Of a stretch of 64,000 nucleotides of DNA, positions 17,583 through 24,646 are shown one piece after another. Each line of letters starts with the position of its first letter. Position 1 is the stretch's first letter. A program made the position numbers and the translations under genes. Below the pieces are notes generated by a model. It saw only the letters and a program-made list of their open reading frames with translations. It searched no databases and was not told the origin of the DNA. The stretch lies in assembly GCA_017452945.1 (NCBI GenBank), contig JAFTLD010000002.1, positions 1-64,000 of the forward strand, given 5' to 3'. This DNA is from Clostridia bacterium. Its GTDB lineage: Bacteria > Bacillota_A > Clostridia > Oscillospirales > CAG-272.

Positions 17583-18926
17583 ATGTCTTACGTAGATGAA
17601 ATTATTGACAAAGTAGTAGCCCAAAACCCCGGTGAGCCCGAGTTCCACCAGACCGTCAAGGAAGTGCTGGATTCTCTGCGCCCTGTTGTTGAGGCAAATG
17701 AAGCAAAGTACCGCAGAGAAGTGCTGCTTGAGCGCATGGTCATTCCGGAGCGCATCATCATGTTCCGCGTTCCGTGGGTGGATGACAAGGGTCAGGCACA
17801 GGTCAACACAGGCTATCGCGTACAGTTCAACGGTGCCATCGGTCCTTACAAGGGCGGCCTGCGTTTCCATCCTTCCGTAAACCTTTCCATTATCAAGTTC
17901 CTGGGCTTTGAGCAGACCTTCAAGAACTCTCTGACAGGTCTTCCCATGGGCGGCGGCAAGGGCGGCTCCGACTTTGACCCCAGAGGCAAGAGCGATCGCG
18001 AGATCATGGCGTTCTGCCAGAGCTTTATGTCCGAGCTGTTCCGTCACGTAGGCCCCGATACCGACGTTCCCGCAGGTGATATCGGTGTTGGCGCACGCGA
18101 GGTTGGTTACATGTACGGTCAGTACAAGAGATTGGTCAACCGCTATGAAGGCGTGCTGACCGGTAAGGGCCGCGCATACGGCGGTTCTCTCATCCGTCCC
18201 GAGGCAACCGGCTTTGGCGCTGTTTACTATACTGTTGAAATGCTGAAATACTTGGGCGAGGATATCAAGGGCAAGACCTTTGCAGTATCCGGCTTTGGTA
18301 ACGTGGCTTGGGGTACCGTTAAGAAGGTCACCGAGCTTGGCGGTAAGGTCGTGACCATCTCGGGTCCCGACGGCTACGTTTACGATCCCGACGGTATCAA
18401 TACCGAAGAGAAGATCGCGTACATGCTTGAAATGCGTGCTTCCGGCCGCGACAAGGTACAGGACTATGCCGATAAGTTTGGCGTACAGTTCTTTGCGGGC
18501 AAGCGTCCTTGGGAGCAGAAGGTTGACGTTGTCATGCCTTGCGCTACGCAAAACGAGGTTAACCTCGACAACGCAAAGGATATCGTTGCAAACGGTGTCA
18601 AGTACTACGTAGAGGTTTCCAACATGCCCACCACGGCTGAGGCATTTGAGTACCTCAAGGAAAACGGTGTGGTCGTAGCACCCTCCAAGGCAGTCAACGC
18701 AGGCGGCGTAGCCGTTTCGGGTCTGGAAATGAGCCAGAACTCCATGCGCTACTCCTGGACCGCAGAAGAGGTTGACGCGAAGCTGCATCAGATCATGTCC
18801 GATATCTTCAACAACTCCGTAGCCGCTGCCAAGAAGTACGGCATGGAGGGTGACCTGGTTGCAGGCGCAAACATCGCAGGCTTTGAAAAGGTTGCGGATG
18901 CTATGCTGGCACAGGGTATTGTGTAA
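17583..18926 (+). CDS. gdhA: NADP-specific glutamate dehydrogenase
   Basis: A 447-residue hexameric-type glutamate dehydrogenase that makes glutamate from 2-oxoglutarate, ammonia and NADPH. Signature blocks are the substrate loop LPMGGGKGGSDFDPRGKSD, the RPEATGFGAVYYTVEML segment, the dinucleotide fold FAVSGFGNVAWGTV and a C-terminal NAGGVAVSGLEMSQNSMRY. The 447-residue length and these motifs are typical of the NADP-dependent anabolic class. It has its own promoter and a strong terminator. It follows nfnAB, which makes NADPH, so the pair is a sensible redox and nitrogen-assimilation module. The ATG has AAAAGGAG at eight bases. Confidence 0.96.
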   Translation: MSYVDEIIDKVVAQNPGEPEFHQTVKEVLDSLRPVVEANEAKYRREVLLERMVIPERIIMFRVPWVDDKGQAQVNTGYRVQFNGAIGPYKGGLRFHPSVNLSIIKFLGFEQTFKNSLTGLPMGGGKGGSDFDPRGKSDREIMAFCQSFMSELFRHVGPDTDVPAGDIGVGAREVGYMYGQYKRLVNRYEGVLTGKGRAYGGSLIRPEATGFGAVYYTVEMLKYLGEDIKGKTFAVSGFGNVAWGTVKKVTELGGKVVTISGPDGYVYDPDGINTEEKIAYMLEMRASGRDKVQDYADKFGVQFFAGKRPWEQKVDVVMPCATQNEVNLDNAKDIVANGVKYYVEVSNMPTTAEAFEYLKENGVVVAPSKAVNAGGVAVSGLEMSQNSMRYSWTAEEVDAKLHQIMSDIFNNSVAAAKKYGMEGDLVAGANIAGFEKVADAMLAQGIV

Positions 18927-18941
18927 AAAAACAAAATAAGC

Positions 18942-18978
18942 AACGCGTCCGTACCGATTGGTACGGACGCGTTTTGCG
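18942..18978 (+). terminator. terminator of gdhA
   Basis: A perfect 14-bp stem (AACGCGTCCGTACC/GGTACGGACGCGTT) with a GATT loop, followed by TTGCGTG. It lies just after the stop codon. Confidence 0.85.
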
Positions 18979-18992
18979 TGATTTGATGGAAT

Positions 18993-19382
18993 TCAGTCCT
19001 GACAGACAAATGTTAATACGACGCATTTATGTGTCAGGTCATATCTTGCATATATTTCTGAGCAGCAAAGACTTAAGTCGGAGAGTCCTTGAACTTGATA
19101 AAAAAGGAATAAAGGAGAATGCAGCGAGATGAGCAGGGTATTGTCATCGGGCAAATGAGTAATGAGGATGTAAGAGCGTTGCTCCACGGCTATCTGACAG
19201 GCAAGGTATTGCGCTTTTTCAAATTTTCTGTATACTTGGAATTCGGGTAAGTTCAAATTGCTTTGGATTTTTTCCCATTCTTGCGAAAACAAACGGGCAT
19301 CATTTGCTTGTGAATCGATGGGGTAGTCGGAATAATCGGCAGAAAAAATAATTGATTTCAGATCATTTAACTTGGGCTTCAT
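18993..19382 (-). CDS. unknown small protein behind a structured RNA
   Basis: A 129-residue protein with no family I recognise. It starts MKPKLNDLKSIIFSADYSDYP, has no signal peptide or membrane helix, and its C-terminal half is a set of alternating hydrophobic strands with a few Cys, probably a small beta-rich fold. ATG 19382 has an AAGGAG site seven bases upstream; an earlier start at 19400 falls inside the terminator that precedes the gene. The gene lies behind a 147-base structured RNA ending in a Rho-independent terminator, so its expression should depend on reading through that terminator or on a separate promoter. Confidence 0.7.
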   Translation of the reverse strand: MKPKLNDLKSIIFSADYSDYPIDSQANDARLFSQEWEKIQSNLNLPEFQVYRKFEKAQYLACQIAVEQRSYILITHLPDDNTLLISLHSPLFLFYQVQGLSDLSLCCSEIYARYDLTHKCVVLTFVCQD

Positions 19383-19398
19383 CACATTGCTCCTTAAC

Positions 19399-19545
19399 AA
19401 AAAAAGTGCGCCTCAAAGAGACGCACCGAAAAAGTGAATCTCTCATTGCTGCGACACAACCTTGCCAGCTTAACGGGAAAGGGAAAAGAGAAACACCTTT
19501 TACCATGGAGTGTTTCCCGTTATGCCGCCTATTCAGTTGTGTCGC
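19399..19545 (-). ncRNA. compact structured RNA with terminator, candidate riboswitch or small RNA
   Basis: Transcribed leftward from a near-consensus promoter, whose start site falls on the first base of a 10-bp stem: GCGACACAAC (complement of 19536-19545) pairs perfectly with GTTGTGTCGC (complement of 19451-19460). Inside are a second stem AACGGGA/TCCCGTT (complement 19472-19478 and 19515-19521) and a third AAACAC/GTGTTT, separated from the outer stem by an asymmetric loop of about 14 and 12 bases. A 9-bp terminator hairpin (19406-19426) and seven U follow. A GAGAGA segment between the domain and the terminator can pair with the terminator arm, as an antiterminator might. I cannot match it to a known RNA family. 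Confidence 0.72.
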
Positions 19546-19551
19546 AAGAGT

Positions 19552-19580
19552 ATTGTAGCACATTTTTTCAGATTTGTAAA
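19552..19580 (-). promoter_or_regulatory. promoter of the structured RNA
   Basis: On the minus strand TTTACA (complement of 19575-19580), a 17-base spacer and TACAAT (complement of 19552-19557). Transcription should start about seven bases downstream, at the base of the outer RNA stem. Confidence 0.88.
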
Positions 19581-19589
19581 GATAGTTTT

Positions 19590-19722
19590 ATAAAAAAGTC
19601 ACCCACGCGAACTTGGACACGTGTTATGTCCGTCGGTAGGGGCTGACGGTTTACGTTTCCTATACCGCAAAGCTTCAACTCGGTCGCTCAGGATGACATT
19701 CCGTGGATACTATCTTCAACCC
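19590..19722. repeat. fragments of dispersed intergenic repeats
   Basis: The stretch holds GTCGGTAGGGGCTGACG, which matches the terminal inverted repeat of the element at 60452-60582, and CGGTCGCTCAGGATGAC, similar (reverse orientation) to CATCCTGAGCGAAGC near 60370. No gene is seen. It looks like a decayed or partial copy of the same repeat family. Confidence 0.55.
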
Positions 19723-19751
19723 TTGACACACCACCCGTTTGGTGCTATAAT
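19723..19751 (+). promoter_or_regulatory. promoter of CPBP-tadA-topB operon
   Basis: TTGACA at 19723-19728 and TATAAT at 19746-19751 with a 17-base spacer that itself contains a CACC..GGTG inverted repeat. The CPBP protease start is 35 bases downstream. Confidence 0.9.
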
Positions 19752-19785
19752 ATATCATGGAAGAATGTGTGAAAGGAGTGCTCCG

Positions 19786-20781
19786 ATGAACGTGTGCGAC
19801 AAGGAATATAAAAATCTGACGCTGCGCCTGGGCTTTGCGTTGCTGTTGATGCTCGTGCTTTTGCAGGGCTTGATGACGGTGCTGGGCTTTGGGCAGATGC
19901 TGTTTGAAACGTTTCTGTCCGAAAAAGTCAGTAACCTCTTATACTGGGGGCTTTATAACGTATTTTATTTTGCATCCTTTATGTTGCCCGTTCCGTTTTT
20001 TATGCTGATCTCCAAAAAGCATAAAAGCGAAAGAATAGCACTGAACGTGCGTTTTCCCAAGCATTTCGCGCTGCTTGCTGTATCCTGTGTTGGAATTATC
20101 ACAGCAGCAGGGCAGATCAATTCGCTCCTTGTTTCGCCATTTGTGGGTGAGAATACGTCCACGCAGGTGCTGCTGGATCTGATCAGCCGTGACAACGGCT
20201 ATATGGTGGTGCTGATTTTTGTTATGCTGGTCATCGTACCGCCGTTTTGCGAGGAATTTCTATTCCGCGGACTTGTGCTTGGCAACCTGCTGCCGTATGG
20301 CAAGGGCATGGCCATTGTGGGCAGCGCCTTGCTGTTTGGCATGATGCACCAAAGCTTTTTGCAGTTTTTGTATACGGTGATCGCAGGCGTACTGTTAGGC
20401 CTTTTGTACGTTGAGGGCGGTTCGATCTGGCCGTCTACACTGGTACATATGCTCAACAATCTGCTGTCTTTTGTGCAGATCGTAATCATGGCGCGCGTGC
20501 AGGATGAGATGCTTGCCAATCGCATCATGATCTGCATGAATCTGCTGGTCATTTTTGCAGGCTGCATGTGCACGCTTATATTGGTTTTGAAGAGTAAAAA
20601 TCAGCTTAATCAGCCCAAGCGCATGGAAAGCTTGTTGGGTTACTCCCCCGACCGTGCAACGCCCAAGGCACTCTCTTCGGGGGTGGCGCTGCGCGGATTA
20701 TTCTCCCCGTCCGTGATCATATTTATAGTTTTGTGCGTCATCATGGCGGTGCTCAATCTGATTTTGGAGGCTGCGTTATGA
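19786..20781 (+). CDS. CPBP-family intramembrane metalloprotease
   Basis: A 331-residue polytopic membrane protein of the CPBP (CAAX protease and bacteriocin-processing) family. The family motif 1 is EEFLFRG with Glu156, Glu157 and Arg160; motif 2 centres on His188 (MMHQSFLQF); motif 3 contains His221 (LVHMLNNLL). These are the presumed metal-binding and catalytic residues. About eight hydrophobic helices are visible. Bacterial members have roles in peptide maturation or bacteriocin immunity, but substrates are mostly unknown. ATG 19786 has AAAGGAG seven bases upstream. It overlaps tadA by four bases (ATGA). Confidence 0.9.
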   Translation: MNVCDKEYKNLTLRLGFALLLMLVLLQGLMTVLGFGQMLFETFLSEKVSNLLYWGLYNVFYFASFMLPVPFFMLISKKHKSERIALNVRFPKHFALLAVSCVGIITAAGQINSLLVSPFVGENTSTQVLLDLISRDNGYMVVLIFVMLVIVPPFCEEFLFRGLVLGNLLPYGKGMAIVGSALLFGMMHQSFLQFLYTVIAGVLLGLLYVEGGSIWPSTLVHMLNNLLSFVQIVIMARVQDEMLANRIMICMNLLVIFAGCMCTLILVLKSKNQLNQPKRMESLLGYSPDRATPKALSSGVALRGLFSPSVIIFIVLCVIMAVLNLILEAAL

Positions 20782-21221
20782 GTGATACTGTTTATATGAA
20801 GCAAGCATTTGACTTGGCCGTACGGGCAGCGCAGCTTGGGGAGGTTCCCGTGGGCGCGGTGATGGTCAAGGACGGACAAGTCATCGCCACTGCTCACAAT
20901 GAGCGGGAATTAATCCCGGACGCCACCGCGCATGCCGAGGTGCTGGCTATCCGCCGCGCCTGTGCCGCGCTTGGTACAAACCGTCTTTCGGGCTGCACGC
21001 TGTACGTCACGCTTGAGCCCTGTCCCATGTGTGCGGGGGCTTTGGTCAATGCAAGAGTGGATCGCGTGGTGTTTGGCGCGTACGACGCGCGCGGAGGTGC
21101 TTGCGGCAGCCTTTTGCGTATTCAAAAATATCCTCTGTATCACATGCCCGAATTTGCAGGCGGTGTGATGGAAGAAGAGTGCAGCACGCTTCTGACCGAA
21201 TTTTTCAAACAAAAAAGATAA
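20778..21221 (+). CDS. tadA: tRNA-specific adenosine deaminase TadA
   Basis: A 147-residue zinc deaminase that converts A34 to inosine in tRNA-Arg(ACG), allowing wobble decoding. The catalytic HAE motif occurs in ATAHAEVLAIRRAC near residue 55, and the zinc-binding PCPMCAGAL block near residue 86. Length and order fit TadA. Translation starts at ATG 20778 inside the stop of the CPBP gene (ATGA), so it is coupled to it. topB follows after 22 bases. Confidence 0.95.
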   Translation: MSDTVYMKQAFDLAVRAAQLGEVPVGAVMVKDGQVIATAHNERELIPDATAHAEVLAIRRACAALGTNRLSGCTLYVTLEPCPMCAGALVNARVDRVVFGAYDARGGACGSLLRIQKYPLYHMPEFAGGVMEEECSTLLTEFFKQKR

Positions 21222-21243
21222 ACTTATGAAAGGAGAAAACGGT

Positions 21244-23487
21244 ATGATCCTGATACTTGCCGAAAAGCCGAGTCTTGGCAGAAATATTGCCGCTGCCATT
21301 GAGCAGATTCCCGGAAACGGGCGCATGCACAAGTGTGACGGATTTTTAGAGGGCAACGGATACTTGGTTTCCTGGGCGTTTGGCCATCTGTTTTCTCTTG
21401 CCGACGTGGAATATTATGCTCCGAGTCCCGATGGACGCTGGAGCATGGAGAATTTGCCTTGCTTTCCTGGGCAGTTTCATTTTGAATTGCGCAAGGGAAG
21501 CGACAAGCGGGTGGACAGCGGTGTGGTCAAGCAGTTTGAAACCATTCGAGCGCTGTGCAACCGTGCCGACGTGGATACCATTGTCAATGCCGGGGACGCA
21601 GACCGCGAGGGTGAGATCATCATTCGCCTGTGTATTCAGCATGCACTGACAAATTCCAAAGCGCTCAAAAGACTTTGGCTGCCCGACCAGACGCCCGAAA
21701 CGGTCATAGCCGCGCTTGCAGATCTGAAGGACGCGGTGGATTATGACAGCCTTGCGGGCGAAGGGTTTGCCCGTACGTACATTGATTGGCTGTACGGCGT
21801 CAATCTGACGCGCTACGCCACGCTCAAATGCGGTTCTTTGATGCGTGTGGGACGCGTGATCGTTCCCATCGTGCGCGCCATTTACGAGCGCGACATGGCC
21901 ATCAAGAACTTCGTGCCGGGCAAGTATTGCGTCATTGCCAGCAAGGAGCAGACAAACGGTGAGGTGGTCGAGCTTGTGGGCAAGACCAAATTCAAGCCCG
22001 AGGAATACGCCAAGGCCGAGCAGATGTGCCGCGCGTACAATGCGGCCGATGCTATCGTAACGGCAGTCAAGCGCAAAAAGGATACCATCATGCCGGGTAA
22101 GCTGTACTCGCTCTCCAAGCTGCAGAGTACGCTGGCAAAGAAATACAAAATGCCCATGAAGGACAGCCTTGAGATCGTGCAGAGGCTGTACGAGCAGGGA
22201 TATCTGACCTATCCGAGAACCAACTCGGAGTATTTAGCCACAGCCGAGAAGGATAAGGTCAAAAAGATCCTTGCGGGCATTGCCAAGATCGGCTATCCCG
22301 TGACCTTCAAGGACAGCAAAAAGATATTTGACGACGCAAAAATTGAGTCGCACTCAGCCATCACCCCGACCTACAAGATTCCCGAAAAGGGAAGGCTGAG
22401 CGAGGCTGAAAATCAGGTGTATTCCACCGTGTTCCGCCGCTTTGTGGCGGTGTTCTGCGCCAAGGATTGTCTGGCGGAGCGCACCGAGATCACGGTCAAG
22501 GTGGGAGATTATGAGGAATTCTCGCTCAAGGGTACGGTCATTTTGGAGCCCGGATGGATGAAATACGACGACGGCGGTACCAAGGATAAGGTGCTGCCAC
22601 GCCTCGAGAAGGGCGACAAGGTCAACCATATCTTCAAGCCGACCGAAAAGGAGACCTCACCCCCGAAGCACTATACCACCGAAACACTTTTGAACTATCT
22701 CAAAAACCCCTTCCGCGAGGAAAAGGCGGCCGACGACGAGCAGGCAGCGCAGCTGGCGGACAGCATGGGCGTCAACGATGCAGCTGAGTATAAGGCTATG
22801 CTGGAGGGCGTGGAGCTGGGTACCGAGGCAACTCGCACCGGTATCATTGACAATGCGCGCAATTCGGGTTACATTCAACTCAAGAAGGACGTGTATACCA
22901 TCCTGCCCGGCGGTATTTACTTGGTGGAATCGCTGGACCGTATGGGGATTGGGATGGATAAATATAAGACGTGTGAGATGGGCAGAGCGCTCAAGCAGGT
23001 ATTCCGCGGACAATCGACGATTGGCGATGCGGTTGGCCTTGCCGAGCGCGAGATCGGTGCCATCTTCCGCGCCCAGCATGAGGGACTTGGCGGTGAGCAT
23101 GATATCGGCATGTTCGGTGACCATATCGGCACGTGTCCCATGTGCGGCAAGGAAATCAAGCGCATGCGCTACGGTTACTCCTGCACGGGGTATAAAGAGG
23201 GCTGTCCGTTCCATATCAATACGTATATCTGCGGCAAAACCATTTCCATCGGGCTTGCCAAGCAGCTGATCGAGTGTGGTGAGACCGAGGTGCTGGACGG
23301 CTTTGTGTCGCAAAAATCGGGTAAGAGCTTTACGGCAAAGCTCAAAATGAAGGATGGCAAGACTACGTTCGTTTTTGTAGATACACCGCGTCCGCAGCAA
23401 TCGAGCGCACCCATGAGCGGCGGCACGTGGGCAGATCCCGCAAGTGAATTCCCACCCATCCCCGATGAGCCGCCTTCATGGTTATAA
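21244..23487 (+). CDS. topB: DNA topoisomerase III
   Basis: A 747-residue type IA topoisomerase that relaxes and decatenates DNA through a Tyr-linked single-strand break. It begins with a Toprim domain (ILILAEKPSLGRNIAAA, then DADREGEIIIRLC). The catalytic Tyr lies at residue 323 in YLTYPRTNSEYLA. The C-terminal part has a Cys4-type zinc region CPMCGKEIKRMRYGYSCTG and ends in a Pro/Ser-rich tail. ATG 21244 follows an AAAGGAG site; ATG 21226 is an earlier in-frame codon without a site. It is 22 bases behind tadA and probably in the same operon. Confidence 0.95.
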   Translation: MILILAEKPSLGRNIAAAIEQIPGNGRMHKCDGFLEGNGYLVSWAFGHLFSLADVEYYAPSPDGRWSMENLPCFPGQFHFELRKGSDKRVDSGVVKQFETIRALCNRADVDTIVNAGDADREGEIIIRLCIQHALTNSKALKRLWLPDQTPETVIAALADLKDAVDYDSLAGEGFARTYIDWLYGVNLTRYATLKCGSLMRVGRVIVPIVRAIYERDMAIKNFVPGKYCVIASKEQTNGEVVELVGKTKFKPEEYAKAEQMCRAYNAADAIVTAVKRKKDTIMPGKLYSLSKLQSTLAKKYKMPMKDSLEIVQRLYEQGYLTYPRTNSEYLATAEKDKVKKILAGIAKIGYPVTFKDSKKIFDDAKIESHSAITPTYKIPEKGRLSEAENQVYSTVFRRFVAVFCAKDCLAERTEITVKVGDYEEFSLKGTVILEPGWMKYDDGGTKDKVLPRLEKGDKVNHIFKPTEKETSPPKHYTTETLLNYLKNPFREEKAADDEQAAQLADSMGVNDAAEYKAMLEGVELGTEATRTGIIDNARNSGYIQLKKDVYTILPGGIYLVESLDRMGIGMDKYKTCEMGRALKQVFRGQSTIGDAVGLAEREIGAIFRAQHEGLGGEHDIGMFGDHIGTCPMCGKEIKRMRYGYSCTGYKEGCPFHINTYICGKTISIGLAKQLIECGETEVLDGFVSQKSGKSFTAKLKMKDGKTTFVFVDTPRPQQSSAPMSGGTWADPASEFPPIPDEPPSWL

Positions 23488-23494
23488 AATAACC

Positions 23495-23632
23495 ATGAAT
23501 CAAGCCGCAGGCTTGTATGCAATAAACGCGCTTGCGTGTTGTATGGAATTGCAACACAGTTGCGCATGGCATCACGCGAGAGCGTGCATTCCTATGCTTC
23601 CCGTGGCGATCCCACGCATATTTTTCGTTGAT
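23495..23632. repeat. array of five short hairpins
   Basis: Between topB and the next gene lie AAGCCGCAGGCTT, ACGCGCTTGCGT, TTGCAACACAGTTGC, CACGCGAGAGCGTG and CGTGGCGATCCCACG, each a 5-6 bp stem with a short loop. They are spaced 10-20 bases apart by linkers containing ATG. This is the same style as the arrays at 9.8 and 14.9 kb but with different stems and without the TTCTATTCGCC ends. Confidence 0.65.
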
Positions 23633-23648
23633 TATCAAAGGAGCAATT

Positions 23649-24134
23649 ATGTCCATCATCTTAATCGGCATGCCCTCGTGCGGCAAAAGCACGCTTGGGG
23701 TATTGCTTGCCAAAAAACTGGGGCTGGAATTCATTGATTCCGATCTCTTGATCCAAAAAAAGCACGGAAAGCTACTGCACGAGCTGATTGCCGAGCATGG
23801 AAACGAGGGCTTTCTCGCGTTTGAAGCCGCGGTCAACTGCTCGCTTGAAGCCACGGACGCGGTCATTGCCACGGGCGGCAGCGCGGTGTATAGCCAAGAG
23901 GCCATGCGCCACCTTGCGAGCTTAGGCAAGATCGTGTATATCCATATTTCTTATGAGGAAATGGAGGCGCGCCTTGGTGACTACGCGCACCGCGGTGTCA
24001 TCATGCCCGCAGGGTACACGCTGCGCGATTTGTACGACGAGCGCACGGCGCTGTACGAAAAATACGCCCACGTGACCGTTTCGGGCGAGGGCGGCATGTC
24101 CGCAGCCATCGAGAGGATCGTGCGTGAATTATAA
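23649..24134 (+). CDS. shikimate kinase-like protein
   Basis: A 161-residue P-loop kinase of the shikimate kinase fold. It shows the Walker A motif GMPSCGKST, DSD near residue 33, the ATGGSAVY block and a C-terminal Arg region LYDERTALYEKYA (ERTALY, like the RxPLY motif). Shikimate kinase phosphorylates shikimate in aromatic amino acid synthesis. The motif normally reading FRxxE has Leu instead of Arg here (GFLAFEAAV), so the usual substrate-contacting Arg is missing by this alignment. No other aro genes are nearby. The start has AAAGGAG at five bases. Confidence 0.75.
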   Translation: MSIILIGMPSCGKSTLGVLLAKKLGLEFIDSDLLIQKKHGKLLHELIAEHGNEGFLAFEAAVNCSLEATDAVIATGGSAVYSQEAMRHLASLGKIVYIHISYEEMEARLGDYAHRGVIMPAGYTLRDLYDERTALYEKYAHVTVSGEGGMSAAIERIVREL

Positions 24135-24220
24135 CGTCGCAGGGCCGGCTTTACGCCCCCGCCTCGCCATTTTTGTAAGGGCGGACCGCGAGCGACGGTC
24201 CTGAAACAATCGAAAAATGA

Positions 24221-24250
24221 AAAGCAAGCCTGATTTTTTCGGCTTGCTTT
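24221..24250. terminator. bidirectional terminator
   Basis: A perfect 10-bp stem (AAAGCAAGCC/GGCTTGCTTT) with a T-rich loop, followed by TTATTC on the plus strand and by a TTTC run on the other. It lies between the converging shikimate kinase-like and XRE genes. Confidence 0.85.
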
Positions 24251-24523
24251 TTATTCTTTATGCGTTTTGATAAATTCCTTGATGTCTTCCAAAAGCTTGA
24301 TATCTTGGGCAGAGATCTGCTCGTATTCGTCGAGCCCTAACAGATAACGCGGATCAAGCGCCAAAATCTGGCAGATCCTGCGCAGCTGCTCCATGCTGGG
24401 TTCTTGTATACCTCGTTCGATTTTGGAGTAATTGGATTGATTCATGGGAATCAGCTTGGCCATGTCGCTTTGTAAAAGATCCATATCTTCACGTGCATTT
24501 CGGATTTTGGTCCCGAAGTTCAT
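24251..24523 (-). CDS. XRE-family HTH regulator
   Basis: A 90-residue protein with an N-terminal HTH_3 domain (residues about 4-60: KIRNAREDMDLLQSDMAKLI, then NQSNYSKIERG), typical of small Cro/CI-like repressors. The C-terminal tail is a short coiled stretch rich in Lys and Asp. It is transcribed away from the large collagen-stalk lipoprotein. A TAGTTAA inverted repeat lies between the two and overlaps the lipoprotein promoter region, so this protein probably represses that gene, its own, or both. The start has a GGAGGG site. Confidence 0.9.
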   Translation of the reverse strand: MNFGTKIRNAREDMDLLQSDMAKLIPMNQSNYSKIERGIQEPSMEQLRRICQILALDPRYLLGLDEYEQISAQDIKLLEDIKEFIKTHKE

Positions 24524-24571
24524 AAGTATCCCTCCTGTCTGCCTTATTATATAGCATTTTTACCAAATATA

Positions 24572-24625
24572 TTGACAAGTAGTTAAAAATGTGATACAAT
24601 AAGTCGAATAGTTAAAAATTAACTA
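24572..24625 (+). promoter_or_regulatory. promoter and putative XRE operator of the lipoprotein gene
   Basis: TTGACA at 24572-24577 and TACAAT at 24595-24600 with a 17-base spacer. The spacer begins with a TAGTTAA half-site near 24580, and just after the minus-10 box is an inverted repeat TAGTTAA-AAA-TTAACTA at 24609-24625. The half-site and full site straddle the start of transcription, the normal place for a repressor of this type. Confidence 0.75.
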
Positions 24626-24646
24626 TAATATTTATGGAGGGACATT

